NCBI GenBank assembly: GCA_021776195.1 | Contig: JAJFGK010000071.1 | Span: 1-31,891 of the forward strand | Origin: Kiloniellaceae bacterium | GTDB lineage: Bacteria > Pseudomonadota > Alphaproteobacteria > Kiloniellales > Kiloniellaceae | Length of the DNA: 31,891 nt | Reading direction: 5' to 3' | Shown here: piece after piece, positions 1 to 8,414 of the stretch | Position numbering within the stretch: the stretch's first letter is position 1 | How the letters are laid out: each line of letters starts with the position of its first letter | Made by a program: the position numbers and the translations under genes | Notes under the pieces: generated by a model | Told to the model about the DNA's origin: nothing | Seen by the model: only the letters and a program-made list of their open reading frames with translations | Database searches by the model: none

Positions 1-3000
1 CATGCACCGTGGTGAAGGCCGCGTCGGCGGCGTAGTCCGGGTAGTACTTCCAGTTGGCCTCGAGCTTGTAGTGGTCGTCCCGCGGCACCGCCAGATCCCA
101 CACCGCCCGGCTCGGCAGCGCATCGGCGGCGCGGATCCGGAGGGCGTCGGCGACCACCAGATGGTTGAACACGAACTGGCCGATCTCGACCCCGTGCCCG
201 GCCCCCGGCGACAGAGTGTAGCGGCCCAGGTGGACCCACTGGCCGCCGTTGATCTGCTGGTTGAAGGTCAGACGCTCGACGCCGTTCTTGTGGCGGATCA
301 CATAAACCGCCTGGGGCGTGCGGTCGCTGTAGGCGTACCAATGGGTCCAGAGATCGTACTCCTTCTCCTCGGCGATGGTCGGGGTCCAGACCGCGGTGTC
401 GGCCGGCAGCGCATCTTCGGGCACCAGGGCCACCGCGTCGGCGTAGGCGTACTTGAAGCTCTTGCCCAGATTGTCGTGGGTCCGGAAGGTGTAGTCCTGG
501 CCCGCCGTGTAGTCGAAGGTCCCGATGCGCTGCCACTGACCGGCGTCGCCCGAGACCTTCATGTAGATCGAGGTCGAGGTCGTGCCGCCATCGTGGGTCA
601 CGCTGTAGGGCGTGTGCCAGTGATAGGGATGATAGCCCTTGCGCACGAAGGCCATGTAGCGGCCCGAGGTCGGCACCTGAAGGTGCCAGATCACCTGGGC
701 GGCGCCGTTGCTGCGCCACTTGTGCAGATGATTGGCGCCATAGCGGCCGCTGGCCGCCGTGCTCGCCCACCAACCGCCGATGATCTGGGTCGAGGGGTCG
801 TTGTTGTCGGCGATGATGGCCTCGGGCGGCAGGTCGCGCACGCCCTTGCGCAGCTTGCCGGCGCCGCCGGAGAAGAGATGGATGTTCTGGGTGAACCAGT
901 TGGCCGAGGCCGCGAATTCCGGCGCGGATTCCTCCAGCAGCAGGTCGTCGGGCCAGGGCTGGTTGGGAACGCCCAGGGTGTAGTCCGCGCCGAAATGACC
1001 GCAGCACTGGGTCAGCGTGGACCAGCTGCCGCCGACCGTCAAAAAGCCCGGGTCGGAATTGTCGATGACCAGCTCGAAGCCCGAGGAAACCCCGCCGGTG
1101 CGGCTGCGATAGTCCGCGCCCTCGAAGCCGGCGCCCGTGGTCTCGCTGCCCCAGTTGCCGATCATGGCAAAGCCGGCGCCGTCGTTGTCGAAGATCGTGC
1201 CGCCCGCCGGTACCGCCGGCGCCGGATCGCGCAGGGCATAGTCGATGCCCTCGTGGTTGGCGCCCGCGGTTTCGCTGGTCCAGGCGCCATTGCCGCTGGC
1301 GCCGGGGTCGTCGTTGTCGATGACGACGTCGGCAAAGCCGCCGGCCCCGGCCGGCACCGCCTCGACCAGGGGCAGGCCGTCGAGATAGACATAGCTGCGC
1401 AAGGTCTGGCCCAGGCCGTCGCTTTCGCCGATCAGCCGGCCGGCGGGATCGTAGTGGTAGTGGGTGATCTGGCCGGCGCGGTCCTTGACCACCCGCTCGC
1501 CGAAGGCGTTGTAGAGGTAGGTCGCCTCGGCGACGCTGTTCCGGGTCACGCTGGCCAGACGGCCGGCCTCGTTGAAGCCGTAGCCGTAGAGCCCGGCGGC
1601 GCCGCGGTCGTCGCTCACGGTGTTGCCGGCGGCATCGTGGCTCAGGGCCCGTAGTGTCAGGCCGTCGTCGACCGAGGCCAGGCGGTTGCTGAAGGCATCG
1701 TAGCCATAGACCTCGTTCGTGATGATGCCGCCAAGATCCCGGCTGCGCGACAGACGGTTGCCGTTGTCGTCGTAGCCATAGAGCAGTGCGCCGTAGAGCC
1801 CGCTGGCGCTGTCGAGGCGCTGCAGGGGATCGTAGCCGAAGGCCTGGGACTTGCCGGCATCCAGCAGGTCGTTGATGGCCGCCACGTTGTCGACCGCGTT
1901 GTAGCTGTAGCCGTGCTGCTGCAGGGTCACCAGGCCGTCGCCCAGCACCACGCCGGCCAGCCGGTAGTCCTGGTCGTAGCTGTAGGTCACCTGAAGGCCG
2001 TTGGCGAAGGTCAGGGTCTCGATCGGCCCGAAGGGCAGGTAGGTAATGTCGCTGGCCAGGGTGACCGGGGGCGCCAGGGAGTCGGCCTGGCTGGTGACCC
2101 GCTCGATCCGCCCCAGGGCGTCGCGCAGATAGGTCACGATGCGGCCCGAGGGGTAGGTGATGGCGATGACGTTGTCGGCCAGGTCGTAGCGGTACTCGGT
2201 CGTATAGACCGCCGTGCCGATGGTCCGGGTTTCGCCGATCAGGTTGCCGCGCGGCCCGTAGCGATAGGCGGTCGCGCCGCTCTGGTCGGTGACCGAGGTC
2301 AGGCGGCCGATGCCATAGTTGCCGTTCAGGTCATCGTCGTAGCCGTAGGCCACGTCTTCGGCCGGCGCCGCCGGGAAGGTCTTGGCGGTGACCCGGTTCA
2401 GCACGTCGTGGCTGTAGTCGGTCACCACACCGCGGGCATCGGTTTCGCTGGTCAGGTTCCCGGCGGTGTCGCGCAGGTAGACCGTGGTGCCGCTGTCCGG
2501 GCTCTCGACGGCGATCGTCTCGCCGAAGCCGTTGTAGCGGTAGGTAGTGGTCAGGCCGACCGGATCGGTCACGTCGGTCAGATTGTCCTGGTCGTCATAG
2601 GCGTAGTCCGCGGTCGGCGCGCCGGCGAGCGGCAGGGTCGCCTCGACGAAGCGCCCGAGCGGGTCGAAGGCCCGCAGGGTGGTCTCGCCGGCGCCGTCGG
2701 TGACGCTGACCGGCCGGCCGTTCTTGTCGTAGGCAAAACTGGTGGTCTGGCTGGCCGCGCCGATGGAATCGAGCAGGCGCCCCAGTTCGTCGTAGGCCCA
2801 GCTATGGCTGCGCAGGACGCTGTCGCCGGCGGCCTTCAGGGTTTGCGAGGTGCGATTACCCAGGGCGTCGTGGCCGTATTCCAGGCGCTCGCCCAGGTCG
2901 TTGGCGATGGCGGTCAGGCGGCGCGCCGCGTCGTACTCGTAGGACAGCGCCGTGCCGTTGGGCAGGGTGACCCCCTCGACCTGGCCGACGCCGTCGTAGG

Positions 3001-4987
3001 CATAGTGGGTGGTGGCCTCGCCGTCCGGGTCCTCGACGGTCACGGACAGGGGCCAGCCGCGCGCGTTATAGGCGATGCGCCGGACCACGCCGTTGGCGTC
3101 GAGGATCTGCTCTGGCAGGCCCAGGCCGTTGTGCTGGCTGAGGGCGGTGTCCTGGCCTAGGGCGTTGCTCACCAGGGTCAGATTGCCGGCCGCGTCGTGG
3201 CTGTAGGTCGTGACGTCGCTGGCGCCGGCCCGCGGCCCGTCGACCGTGGCCAGCCGGCCGGCGGCGTCGTAGGTAAAGCTCGTGGTGCGGGTCTGGCCGT
3301 TGGTGCTGTAGGGGACGGTTCCGGTCGTGGTGTCGGTCAGGGTGACCGTGCTCAGGCGCCCGGCGGCATCGTAGGTCAGGTCCGTGGTCAGGCCGGGCTC
3401 GACGATCTGGGTCGGCAGGCGGAAGCTGGCGTGCCAGGCGGTCGTGATCGTGCGCGCCTGGGGCGTGCCGACCGCCAGGGTGCGCGAGGTTTCCAGGCCC
3501 TGAGCGTTGTGGACGTAGTCGGTCTGGTGGCCCTCCCAATCGGTGGCGCTGGCCAGGAAACCGTTGGCGTCGTAGCTCTGGGCCCGGTTGGCGGCCACGC
3601 AGGAGGCGCTGGCATGGCCGGCGGCCAGGGTCAGCTTGGGGCGTCCGGCGACGCTCTGGAAGGTGTAGGTGGTCTGCTTGCCCAGGGCGTTGGTGACGGT
3701 CCGGGTGCCGCTCGGGTTGTAGGCAATGGTCGTGCTGTCGGCGCCGCCGGCGTGCTCGCTCAGGATGCCGCGACCCTCGGCATCGTAGGCAAAGGTGGCA
3801 TAGCGCAGGCCGCGCTCGTCGGTGATGCCGGTCAGGGCGATGGGAAAGCGCGTGTCCTCGTAGTGATAGGTCCGGGTCGGATCGTCGCCGGGATCGAGCG
3901 GCGTATCGTCCGGGGCGGCGACGCTCGAGAGGATCTCGGACGGCTGTCCGGGATAGAGCGTCGTGCGCGGCTGGTAGGCGTAACGGTAGACCCCGCCGTC
4001 CGGGTCGGTCACGGTCTCGAGCTGATCCAGGGCGTTGTAGGTGAAACCGATCGAGCGCCCTTCGCTGTCGGTCACGGTCTCGAGCTGGCCGCCCGCGTTG
4101 TAGGCCAGGGTCTGCTGATAGCCCCCGCGATAGTCGATGGTCAGCAGGCGTCCGCTGCTGTCGTAGGTCTCGACCGCATCGTTACCGGCGTTGATTTCGT
4201 AGCCGCCGGCGGTTTGAACGAAATCCAGGACGACATCGCTGCCGGCCGACCAGGCGGCGCCGGCGCCGGTGAAGGTCAGGACCCGGCCATCGGGGCGCAT
4301 CGCCTCGACGGTGCTGGCGTCGATGACATGGAGACGCAGGTCGAAGCTATGCCGCCACCCCGGCCCCAGGGCCGATGACCGTTGCGCATAGCTGTTGTGA
4401 TGCCGTGCGAAGACGAAGCCGCGTTCGCCGGTGGTCCGGAAGTCGACCTCGCGTTGGTACTTGTTACCGGTGGCGACGTTGATCGGATTGGCCACCGCGA
4501 CCGAGCCGCTCAGATCGACATCCGCGCTATCGCCCCTGCAACTGCTGCATTCTCCCAAATCCTTTTCCGGCTGGGGCGACATGCAGCCGCTGGCGAACTC
4601 GCCGTTCTCCGCTTCGCTCGGATCGCAGCGCATGAAGACGCCGACGTGATCCTCACCCAACAAGGGGTCCGGCATGACGCAACGGGCACTGGTGATGATG
4701 CCTTTGCCGTCGCGATTGAAATAGTAGCGGATGAGCTCCTCGCCCGCATAGAGTGCCCAGCTTTCGCAAGCGGTTTCGACGTCCGGACAGTAGCCGGCGA
4801 TACTGCTGGTGCCCGTCCCGTCGCAGAGGGGATGGCCCTCGTAGCCGAGCCAGTCGGCCTCGGCCCGTTGGGTCGGGGCCAGCACGACCGCCAGGGCCAG
4901 GAAGACCAGCGTGGCAAGCGTTCCGATCAGCGGCAGAGGGCGCTGGGGAACCGGGCGGGACCTTGCTGTGCGGCAAACGAATGTCAT
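1..4987 (-). CDS. RHS/YD-repeat exported protein with golvesin-type modules (C-terminus beyond window)
   Basis: Large, probably surface or secreted RHS-family protein; 1,662 codons are open in one frame from the ATG at 4987 to the window edge. A hydrophobic signal segment lies at about residues 18-38, ending in A-E-A. A cysteine-rich stretch (to about residue 130) follows, then a DUF6531-like entry block (N-V-A-T-G-N-K, later G-P-G-W-R-H-S-F). About 1,000 residues of YD repeats come next, many with Y-D-x-x-G-R-L. After the R-S-Y-V-Y-L-D-G-L-P segment, near residue 1,205, four related openings occur (for example V-I-D-N-D-D-P-G and T-I-F-D-N-D-G). These lead into at least two full golvesin C-terminal-like modules, each with a G-Q-W or G-G-Q-W strand. 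A G-rich purine SD (GGGGGCAGGA) precedes the ATG. In the family the C-terminus often carries a toxin or adhesive tip; that part is not visible here. It is divergent from upp. Confidence 0.93.
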   Translation of the reverse strand, partial: MTFVCRTARSRPVPQRPLPLIGTLATLVFLALAVVLAPTQRAEADWLGYEGHPLCDGTGTSSIAGYCPDVETACESWALYAGEELIRYYFNRDGKGIITSARCVMPDPLLGEDHVGVFMRCDPSEAENGEFASGCMSPQPEKDLGECSSCRGDSADVDLSGSVAVANPINVATGNKYQREVDFRTTGERGFVFARHHNSYAQRSSALGPGWRHSFDLRLHVIDASTVEAMRPDGRVLTFTGAGAAWSAGSDVVLDFVQTAGGYEINAGNDAVETYDSSGRLLTIDYRGGYQQTLAYNAGGQLETVTDSEGRSIGFTYNALDQLETVTDPDGGVYRYAYQPRTTLYPGQPSEILSSVAAPDDTPLDPGDDPTRTYHYEDTRFPIALTGITDERGLRYATFAYDAEGRGILSEHAGGADSTTIAYNPSGTRTVTNALGKQTTYTFQSVAGRPKLTLAAGHASASCVAANRAQSYDANGFLASATDWEGHQTDYVHNAQGLETSRTLAVGTPQARTITTAWHASFRLPTQIVEPGLTTDLTYDAAGRLSTVTLTDTTTGTVPYSTNGQTRTTSFTYDAAGRLATVDGPRAGASDVTTYSHDAAGNLTLVSNALGQDTALSQHNGLGLPEQILDANGVVRRIAYNARGWPLSVTVEDPDGEATTHYAYDGVGQVEGVTLPNGTALSYEYDAARRLTAIANDLGERLEYGHDALGNRTSQTLKAAGDSVLRSHSWAYDELGRLLDSIGAASQTTSFAYDKNGRPVSVTDGAGETTLRAFDPLGRFVEATLPLAGAPTADYAYDDQDNLTDVTDPVGLTTTYRYNGFGETIAVESPDSGTTVYLRDTAGNLTSETDARGVVTDYSHDVLNRVTAKTFPAAPAEDVAYGYDDDLNGNYGIGRLTSVTDQSGATAYRYGPRGNLIGETRTIGTAVYTTEYRYDLADNVIAITYPSGRIVTYLRDALGRIERVTSQADSLAPPVTLASDITYLPFGPIETLTFANGLQVTYSYDQDYRLAGVVLGDGLVTLQQHGYSYNAVDNVAAINDLLDAGKSQAFGYDPLQRLDSASGLYGALLYGYDDNGNRLSRSRDLGGIITNEVYGYDAFSNRLASVDDGLTLRALSHDAAGNTVSDDRGAAGLYGYGFNEAGRLASVTRNSVAEATYLYNAFGERVVKDRAGQITHYHYDPAGRLIGESDGLGQTLRSYVYLDGLPLVEAVPAGAGGFADVVIDNDDPGASGNGAWTSETAGANHEGIDYALRDPAPAVPAGGTIFDNDGAGFAMIGNWGSETTGAGFEGADYRSRTGGVSSGFELVIDNSDPGFLTVGGSWSTLTQCCGHFGADYTLGVPNQPWPDDLLLEESAPEFAASANWFTQNIHLFSGGAGKLRKGVRDLPPEAIIADNNDPSTQIIGGWWASTAASGRYGANHLHKWRSNGAAQVIWHLQVPTSGRYMAFVRKGYHPYHWHTPYSVTHDGGTTSTSIYMKVSGDAGQWQRIGTFDYTAGQDYTFRTHDNLGKSFKYAYADAVALVPEDALPADTAVWTPTIAEEKEYDLWTHWYAYSDRTPQAVYVIRHKNGVERLTFNQQINGGQWVHLGRYTLSPGAGHGVEIGQFVFNHLVVADALRIRAADALPSRAVWDLAVPRDDHYKLEANWKYYPDYAADAAFTTVH

Positions 4988-5075
4988 AGGTCCTGCCCCC
5001 GATTTCGTTTAGATGATCTGTTCGAATCGAATCTAAAGCGCGATAAAGTTTTCATGACTTGCATTCAGATTGCAA

Positions 5076-5103
5076 TAGACGATCGCACCTTAAGGTCGAT
5101 AAT
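5076..5103 (+). promoter_or_regulatory. candidate sigma70-type promoter of the upp operon
   Basis: TAGACG (4 of 6 matches to the -35 consensus) is followed after 16 bases by GATAAT (5 of 6 matches to the -10). It sits in the AT-richer 232-base gap between the divergent RHS and upp genes and would leave a leader of roughly 110 bases before upp. This is by eye only. The same gap must also hold the RHS promoter, which I could not place. Confidence 0.3.
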
Positions 5104-5219
5104 TTTCAAGAAACTTACTCAGACCGCGCGACGGTCGCTCCACCCTTTCCCTCGCGGGCGGCGGCGCGGTAATCTGGCGGGACGAACAAAAAACAGGACA
5201 GGCGAGGAGAAGGGCCCCT

Positions 5220-5858
5220 ATGGCCGAGTACAAGAATTTGACGCTGGTCACCCATCCGCTGATCCAGCACAAGCTGACCCTGATGCGGACCCACGACACG
5301 CCCTCGGCGGTCTTTCGCCAGCTGTTGCGCGAGATCGCCACGCTGCTCGCCTATGAGGTGCTGCGCGACCTGGAGACCACGACGCGGACCATCCGCACCC
5401 CGCTGGTCGAGATGGAGGCGCCGGTCCTGAAAGGCAAGAAACTGGTCTTCGTCTCGATCCTGCGCGCCGGCAACGGCCTGCTCGAGGGCCTGCTGGATCT
5501 GGTCCCCTCGGCCCGGGTCGGCCATATCGGGCTCTACCGCGACCCCGAGACCCTGAAGCCGGTGCAGTACTACCTGAAACTTCCCTTCGCCATGGACGAG
5601 CGCAAGGTGATCGCCGTCGACCCGATGCTGGCCACCGGCAACTCCGCGGCCGCGGCGGTGCAGCAGTTGAAGGAACACGGCGCCAAGGATATCAAGCTGG
5701 TCTGCCTGCTGGCCGCGCCGGAAGGCATCGAGGCCTTCGCGGCGGCTCATCCCGATGTTCCGGTCTTCACCGCCGCCATCGATTCCCATCTGAACGACCA
5801 CGGCTATATCGTGCCGGGCCTGGGCGACGCCGGCGACCGCACCTACGGCACCAAATGA
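5220..5858 (+). CDS. upp: uracil phosphoribosyltransferase
   Basis: Cytosolic pyrimidine-salvage enzyme that converts uracil and PRPP to UMP and pyrophosphate. The 212-residue product matches the usual family length and aligns by eye along its whole length with bacterial Upp. It has an N-terminal [10 protein letters not shown] block, the S-I-L-R-A-G-N-G-L segment (about 79-87), the PRPP-binding loop D-P-M-L-A-T-G-N-S (about 134-142) and a C-terminal uracil-binding [13 protein letters not shown]. The ATG follows a GAGGAGAAGG Shine-Dalgarno. Its TGA overlaps the ATG of the cupin gene (ATGA), so the genes are probably translationally coupled. The partners (cupin, sulfotransferase) are not usual for upp, which more often neighbours a uracil permease. 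Confidence 0.97.
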   Translation: MAEYKNLTLVTHPLIQHKLTLMRTHDTPSAVFRQLLREIATLLAYEVLRDLETTTRTIRTPLVEMEAPVLKGKKLVFVSILRAGNGLLEGLLDLVPSARVGHIGLYRDPETLKPVQYYLKLPFAMDERKVIAVDPMLATGNSAAAAVQQLKEHGAKDIKLVCLLAAPEGIEAFAAAHPDVPVFTAAIDSHLNDHGYIVPGLGDAGDRTYGTK

Positions 5859-6214
5859 CCGACCCCAAGGACCTGCCCTACAGCATATCCGGGCGCGAGA
5901 CGATCGCCGAGGTCGCCGGCCTGCGGGTGCAGATCCTGGCCCTGGCCCCCGGCGAGACCGTACCCTGGCACTACCACAGCACGATCACCGACACCTTCAT
6001 CTGCATGGAGGGGCCGATGGAGGTGGAAACCCGGGCGCCGCGCCATCTGCATCGCCTGGAGGCCGGCCAGAGCTGTGCCGTGCCGCCCCTGACCGCACAC
6101 GAGGTCAGGGGCGTAGAGGGCGGGCCCTGCCGCTTCACCATCGTCCAGGGGATCGGCGAGCACGATTTTCACCCGGTCGGCGGCGCCCTCGATAACAAGG
6201 AACCCGTAGATTGA
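5855..6214 (+). CDS. small cupin-domain protein
   Basis: A 119-residue single-domain cupin. It has the G-E-T-V-P-W-H-Y-H first motif (His pair near residues 39-41, with an acidic Asp where the usual Glu falls) and a second motif with [14 protein letters not shown]. This gives the histidines for one metal site in a small beta barrel. Cupins this short act as dioxygenases, isomerases, or sugar- or small-ligand-binding proteins, so the substrate cannot be inferred. The ATG overlaps the upp stop by four bases and the gene's own TGA overlaps the TTG start of the sulfotransferase, placing it as the middle cistron of a tight three-gene operon. Confidence 0.85.
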   Translation: MTDPKDLPYSISGRETIAEVAGLRVQILALAPGETVPWHYHSTITDTFICMEGPMEVETRAPRHLHRLEAGQSCAVPPLTAHEVRGVEGGPCRFTIVQGIGEHDFHPVGGALDNKEPVD

Positions 6215-7158
6215 CCCCGGCAACCAGCGATCTGTCCGCCAATCCGGCCCGGCACTATCAACACAAGGTCTTCGACAGTGGGCGCTGGCAGGGATTTGCC
6301 CCGCGCGACGGAGATATCCTGGTTTGCACGTCCTACAAGGCGGGGACCACCTGGATGCAGATGATCTGCGCCCAGCTGATCTTTCAGGGCGAGCCGCTGG
6401 ACCGCCCGCTGGCCGAGATCTCGCCCTGGATGGACCTCAAGGCGGCCCCGGCCGAGGAGATCCACCGAATCTATGACGCGCAGACGCACCGGCGGGTCAT
6501 CAAGACCCACACGCCGCTCGACGGGCTGCCCTGGCTGCCCCAGGCCAGTTACCTGGTGGTGGTGCGCGACCCGCGCGATATCTTCATCTCGATGCTCAAT
6601 CACATGCAGAACGGCAACCCCTATGCCGATGCGATCTTCGTCCGCGAGGCCCAGGAAGCCGATGAAGAGCCCGAACCCATGCCGGAGGACCCCAACGAAC
6701 TGTTCCGACTCTGGCTGACCGAGAGCTCCTTTCCCTGGGAAAGCGACGGGTTCCCCTACTGGTCCGTTTTCCACCACGGCGAGACCTTCTGGGCCGAGCG
6801 GCGGCGCGACAACATCACGCTGATCCACTACGGCGACCTGAAAGCCGACCTGGCCGGCGAAATGCGCCGCATCGCCGGGGCCCTGAGCATCGAGGTGCCC
6901 GAGGCGCGCTGGCCGGCGCTGGTCGAGGCGGCGACCTTCGAGAGCATGAAACGCAACGCCGACCGGGTGGCGCCCGACACCAACTTCAAGATGTGGAAAG
7001 ACAACAGCCAGTTTTTCCACAAGGGCACCTCGGGCCAGTGGCAGGGCATCCTGAGCCAGGAAAGTCTGAATCTCTTCGACCGGATCCTGGCCGAGCGCTA
7101 TCCGCCAGACTTCATCGCCTGGCTGCTCGGCGGCGCGGCGGCGCTGGAGCGGACTTAG
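6211..7158 (+). CDS. PAPS-dependent sulfotransferase (Sulfotransfer_1 type)
   Basis: Predicted cytosolic transferase moving a sulfuryl group from PAPS to a hydroxyl or amine acceptor. The product is 315 residues. The 5'-phosphosulfate loop is T-S-Y-K-A-G-T-T-W, with the catalytic-type Lys at 43. The 3'-phosphate motif is V-V-V-R-D-P-R-D-I-F-I-S, with Arg119 and Ser127. The C-terminal K-G-T-S-G-Q-W (from Lys271) corresponds to the family's R-K-G-x-x-G-D-W loop. The start is a TTG at 6211 overlapping the cupin TGA, with AAGGAA upstream; no in-frame ATG precedes the PAPS loop. The acceptor is unknown. It resembles classical small-molecule sulfotransferases more than the Stf0 enzyme encoded at 17540-18316. 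Confidence 0.9.
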   Translation: MTPATSDLSANPARHYQHKVFDSGRWQGFAPRDGDILVCTSYKAGTTWMQMICAQLIFQGEPLDRPLAEISPWMDLKAAPAEEIHRIYDAQTHRRVIKTHTPLDGLPWLPQASYLVVVRDPRDIFISMLNHMQNGNPYADAIFVREAQEADEEPEPMPEDPNELFRLWLTESSFPWESDGFPYWSVFHHGETFWAERRRDNITLIHYGDLKADLAGEMRRIAGALSIEVPEARWPALVEAATFESMKRNADRVAPDTNFKMWKDNSQFFHKGTSGQWQGILSQESLNLFDRILAERYPPDFIAWLLGGAAALERT

Positions 7159-7238
7159 AACGAGTTCCCGAGTTTACGGATTCAGTCCGCCTGTTCGTCC
7201 AACCGACCGGTCACCCCGGACCGCCCGTCAGGGTGGAG

Positions 7239-7296
7239 CCGGGGTCTCGGGCCGACACCTGATATCAGCCTGATCCCCATTCCGCCGAGACCCCGG
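7239..7296. repeat. intergenic palindromic element (12-bp perfect arms)
   Basis: CCGGGGTCTCGG at 7239-7250 is the exact reverse complement of CCGAGACCCCGG at 7285-7296, separated by 34 bases that contain a second 10-bp palindrome (CTGATATCAG, 7259-7268). Just upstream lies TCACCCCGGA. The word content resembles the dispersed intergenic palindromes common in alphaproteobacteria. It follows the upp-cupin-sulfotransferase operon and could fold as a transcript 3' structure, but no T-run follows the right arm, so a simple intrinsic terminator is unlikely. Confidence 0.6.
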
Positions 7297-7411
7297 ATCG
7301 CAGACTGTCCTTCCCAACTCGAAGATTTGGCGAAAAGTCGCGTCCGGGATGTCCGTCATTTGTCAACGGACCTGGAATTCCATTGGCAATATTTATCGTT
7401 TGGCAGTTAAA

Positions 7412-7426
7412 ATTGGGGTTCGCAAT
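7412..7426. promoter_or_regulatory. candidate LysR-type operator upstream of the lysR gene
   Basis: ATTGGGGTTCGCAAT has ATTG/CAAT arms around seven bases and contains the T-N11-A spacing typical of LysR boxes. It lies 15 bases upstream of the LysR start. A shorter related dyad, ATTGGCAAT, is at 7382-7390. The 15-mer shares 11 of 15 bases with the dyad at 8349-8363 in front of the creatinase gene, which suggests one regulator acts at both. It ends close to the ribosome-binding site, so an autoregulatory role would be repressive. Confidence 0.4.
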
Positions 7427-7440
7427 GATTGAGGCGTCCC

Positions 7441-8316
7441 ATGATCAACCTGCCCATGGATCTGTTGCGGAGCTTCGTGACCATCGCCGATATCGGCAAT
7501 CTGACCCGGGCCGCCGACCGTCTGGGCCGCTCCCAGCCGGCGGTCTCGCTTCAGCTCAAGCGCCTGGAAGAACTGGCTGGCGCCCGTCTGTTCGACCGGG
7601 CAGGGCGGCAGTTGCGGCTCACCGCGGCCGGTCAGGGGCTGATTATCCACGCCCGCCAGATCCTCTGCCTCAACGACGAGGCGGTCTCCGACCTGCAGGC
7701 CAAGCCGGTCATGGGCACCATCCGCGTCGGCCTGCCCAACGATTTCGCGGTCAGCTACCTGCCGGTCATCCTCGGGCGCTTCGCGGCGGCCTATCCCGAT
7801 GTCGCGCTGGACGTCAACTGCGACCTCAGCCGGGACCTTCTGGAGGGGCTTGACCGGGGCGATTACGACCTGGTGATTGCCCTCTTGGGCGATCGAAGCG
7901 GTCGCCCGGCGGCCAAAATCTGGTCGGAACGGCTGGTCTGGGCCGGCGGCCCCCAGACCGGCCCATCGGACCAGAGCCCCCTGGCGCTGATCGCCTATCC
8001 CGAGGGCTGTACCTACCGCCGCCACGCTATCGGCGCCCTGGGCCGGGCCGGGCGGGCCTGGCGCCTGGCCTATGTCAGCCCCAGCCTGAGCGGTATCTTC
8101 GCCGCGGTGGAGGCCGGACTTGGGGTGACGGTGCTGTCCGAATCGACCCTGCCGCCCGAGCTGCGGCGTCTTACCGCCGAAGAAGGCTTACCCGGGCTGC
8201 CGGACGTCGAGGTGGGGTTGTTCTACCACCCCGATACACTCTCTCAACCGGCCATTCGTCTGGTCAACTTCGCCCTGGCGGCGATGGACGAAAGGCACGG
8301 GCCAGAAGCCGCATAA
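7441..8316 (+). CDS. LysR-family transcriptional regulator
   Basis: DNA-binding regulator of 291 residues. The N-terminal winged helix-turn-helix covers about residues 4-62 (L-L-R-S-F-V-T-I-A, then R-A-A-D-R-L-G-R-S-Q-P-A-V-S-L-Q-L-K-R-L-E), and a LysR substrate-binding domain fills the rest (I-R-V-G-L-P near 95, D-L-V-I-A-L-L-G near 145, G-L-G-V-T-V-L near 230). I chose the ATG at 7441, preceded by GAGG at 7431-7434. A TTG at 7429 is in frame but would place the SD inside the gene. The creatinase gene lies 98 bases downstream on the same strand and is the most likely target; the inducer could be creatine or a related guanidino compound (inference). Confidence 0.95.
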   Translation: MINLPMDLLRSFVTIADIGNLTRAADRLGRSQPAVSLQLKRLEELAGARLFDRAGRQLRLTAAGQGLIIHARQILCLNDEAVSDLQAKPVMGTIRVGLPNDFAVSYLPVILGRFAAAYPDVALDVNCDLSRDLLEGLDRGDYDLVIALLGDRSGRPAAKIWSERLVWAGGPQTGPSDQSPLALIAYPEGCTYRRHAIGALGRAGRAWRLAYVSPSLSGIFAAVEAGLGVTVLSESTLPPELRRLTAEEGLPGLPDVEVGLFYHPDTLSQPAIRLVNFALAAMDERHGPEAA

Positions 8317-8348
8317 CCATAACTCTAACAAATCGAACGATCAGGACT

Positions 8349-8363
8349 ATTGATTATCGCAAT
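8349..8363. promoter_or_regulatory. candidate LysR-type operator upstream of creatinase
   Basis: ATTGATTATCGCAAT, an ATTG-N7-CAAT dyad with T-N11-A spacing (T8350 to A8362), lies 51 bases before the creatinase ATG in the only short intergenic gap between the regulator and the enzyme. It shares 11 of 15 positions with the dyad at 7412-7426, including the whole TCGCAAT right side. The assignment rests on the repeat and the genomic context. Confidence 0.45.
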
Positions 8364-8414
8364 GGCCGGTAGGCTGCTAGGAGGAGCCGTTCCTCATGCA
8401 CGGGAGTCGGCGCC

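Noticed and set aside
2..5356. Four long plus-strand open frames (550, 415, 393 and 324 codons) opposite the RHS gene
   Set aside because: Translations are low-complexity Gly/Val/Arg/Asp-rich without domains, whereas the minus strand shows hundreds of YD repeats in one continuous frame. They are GC-driven antisense shadows.
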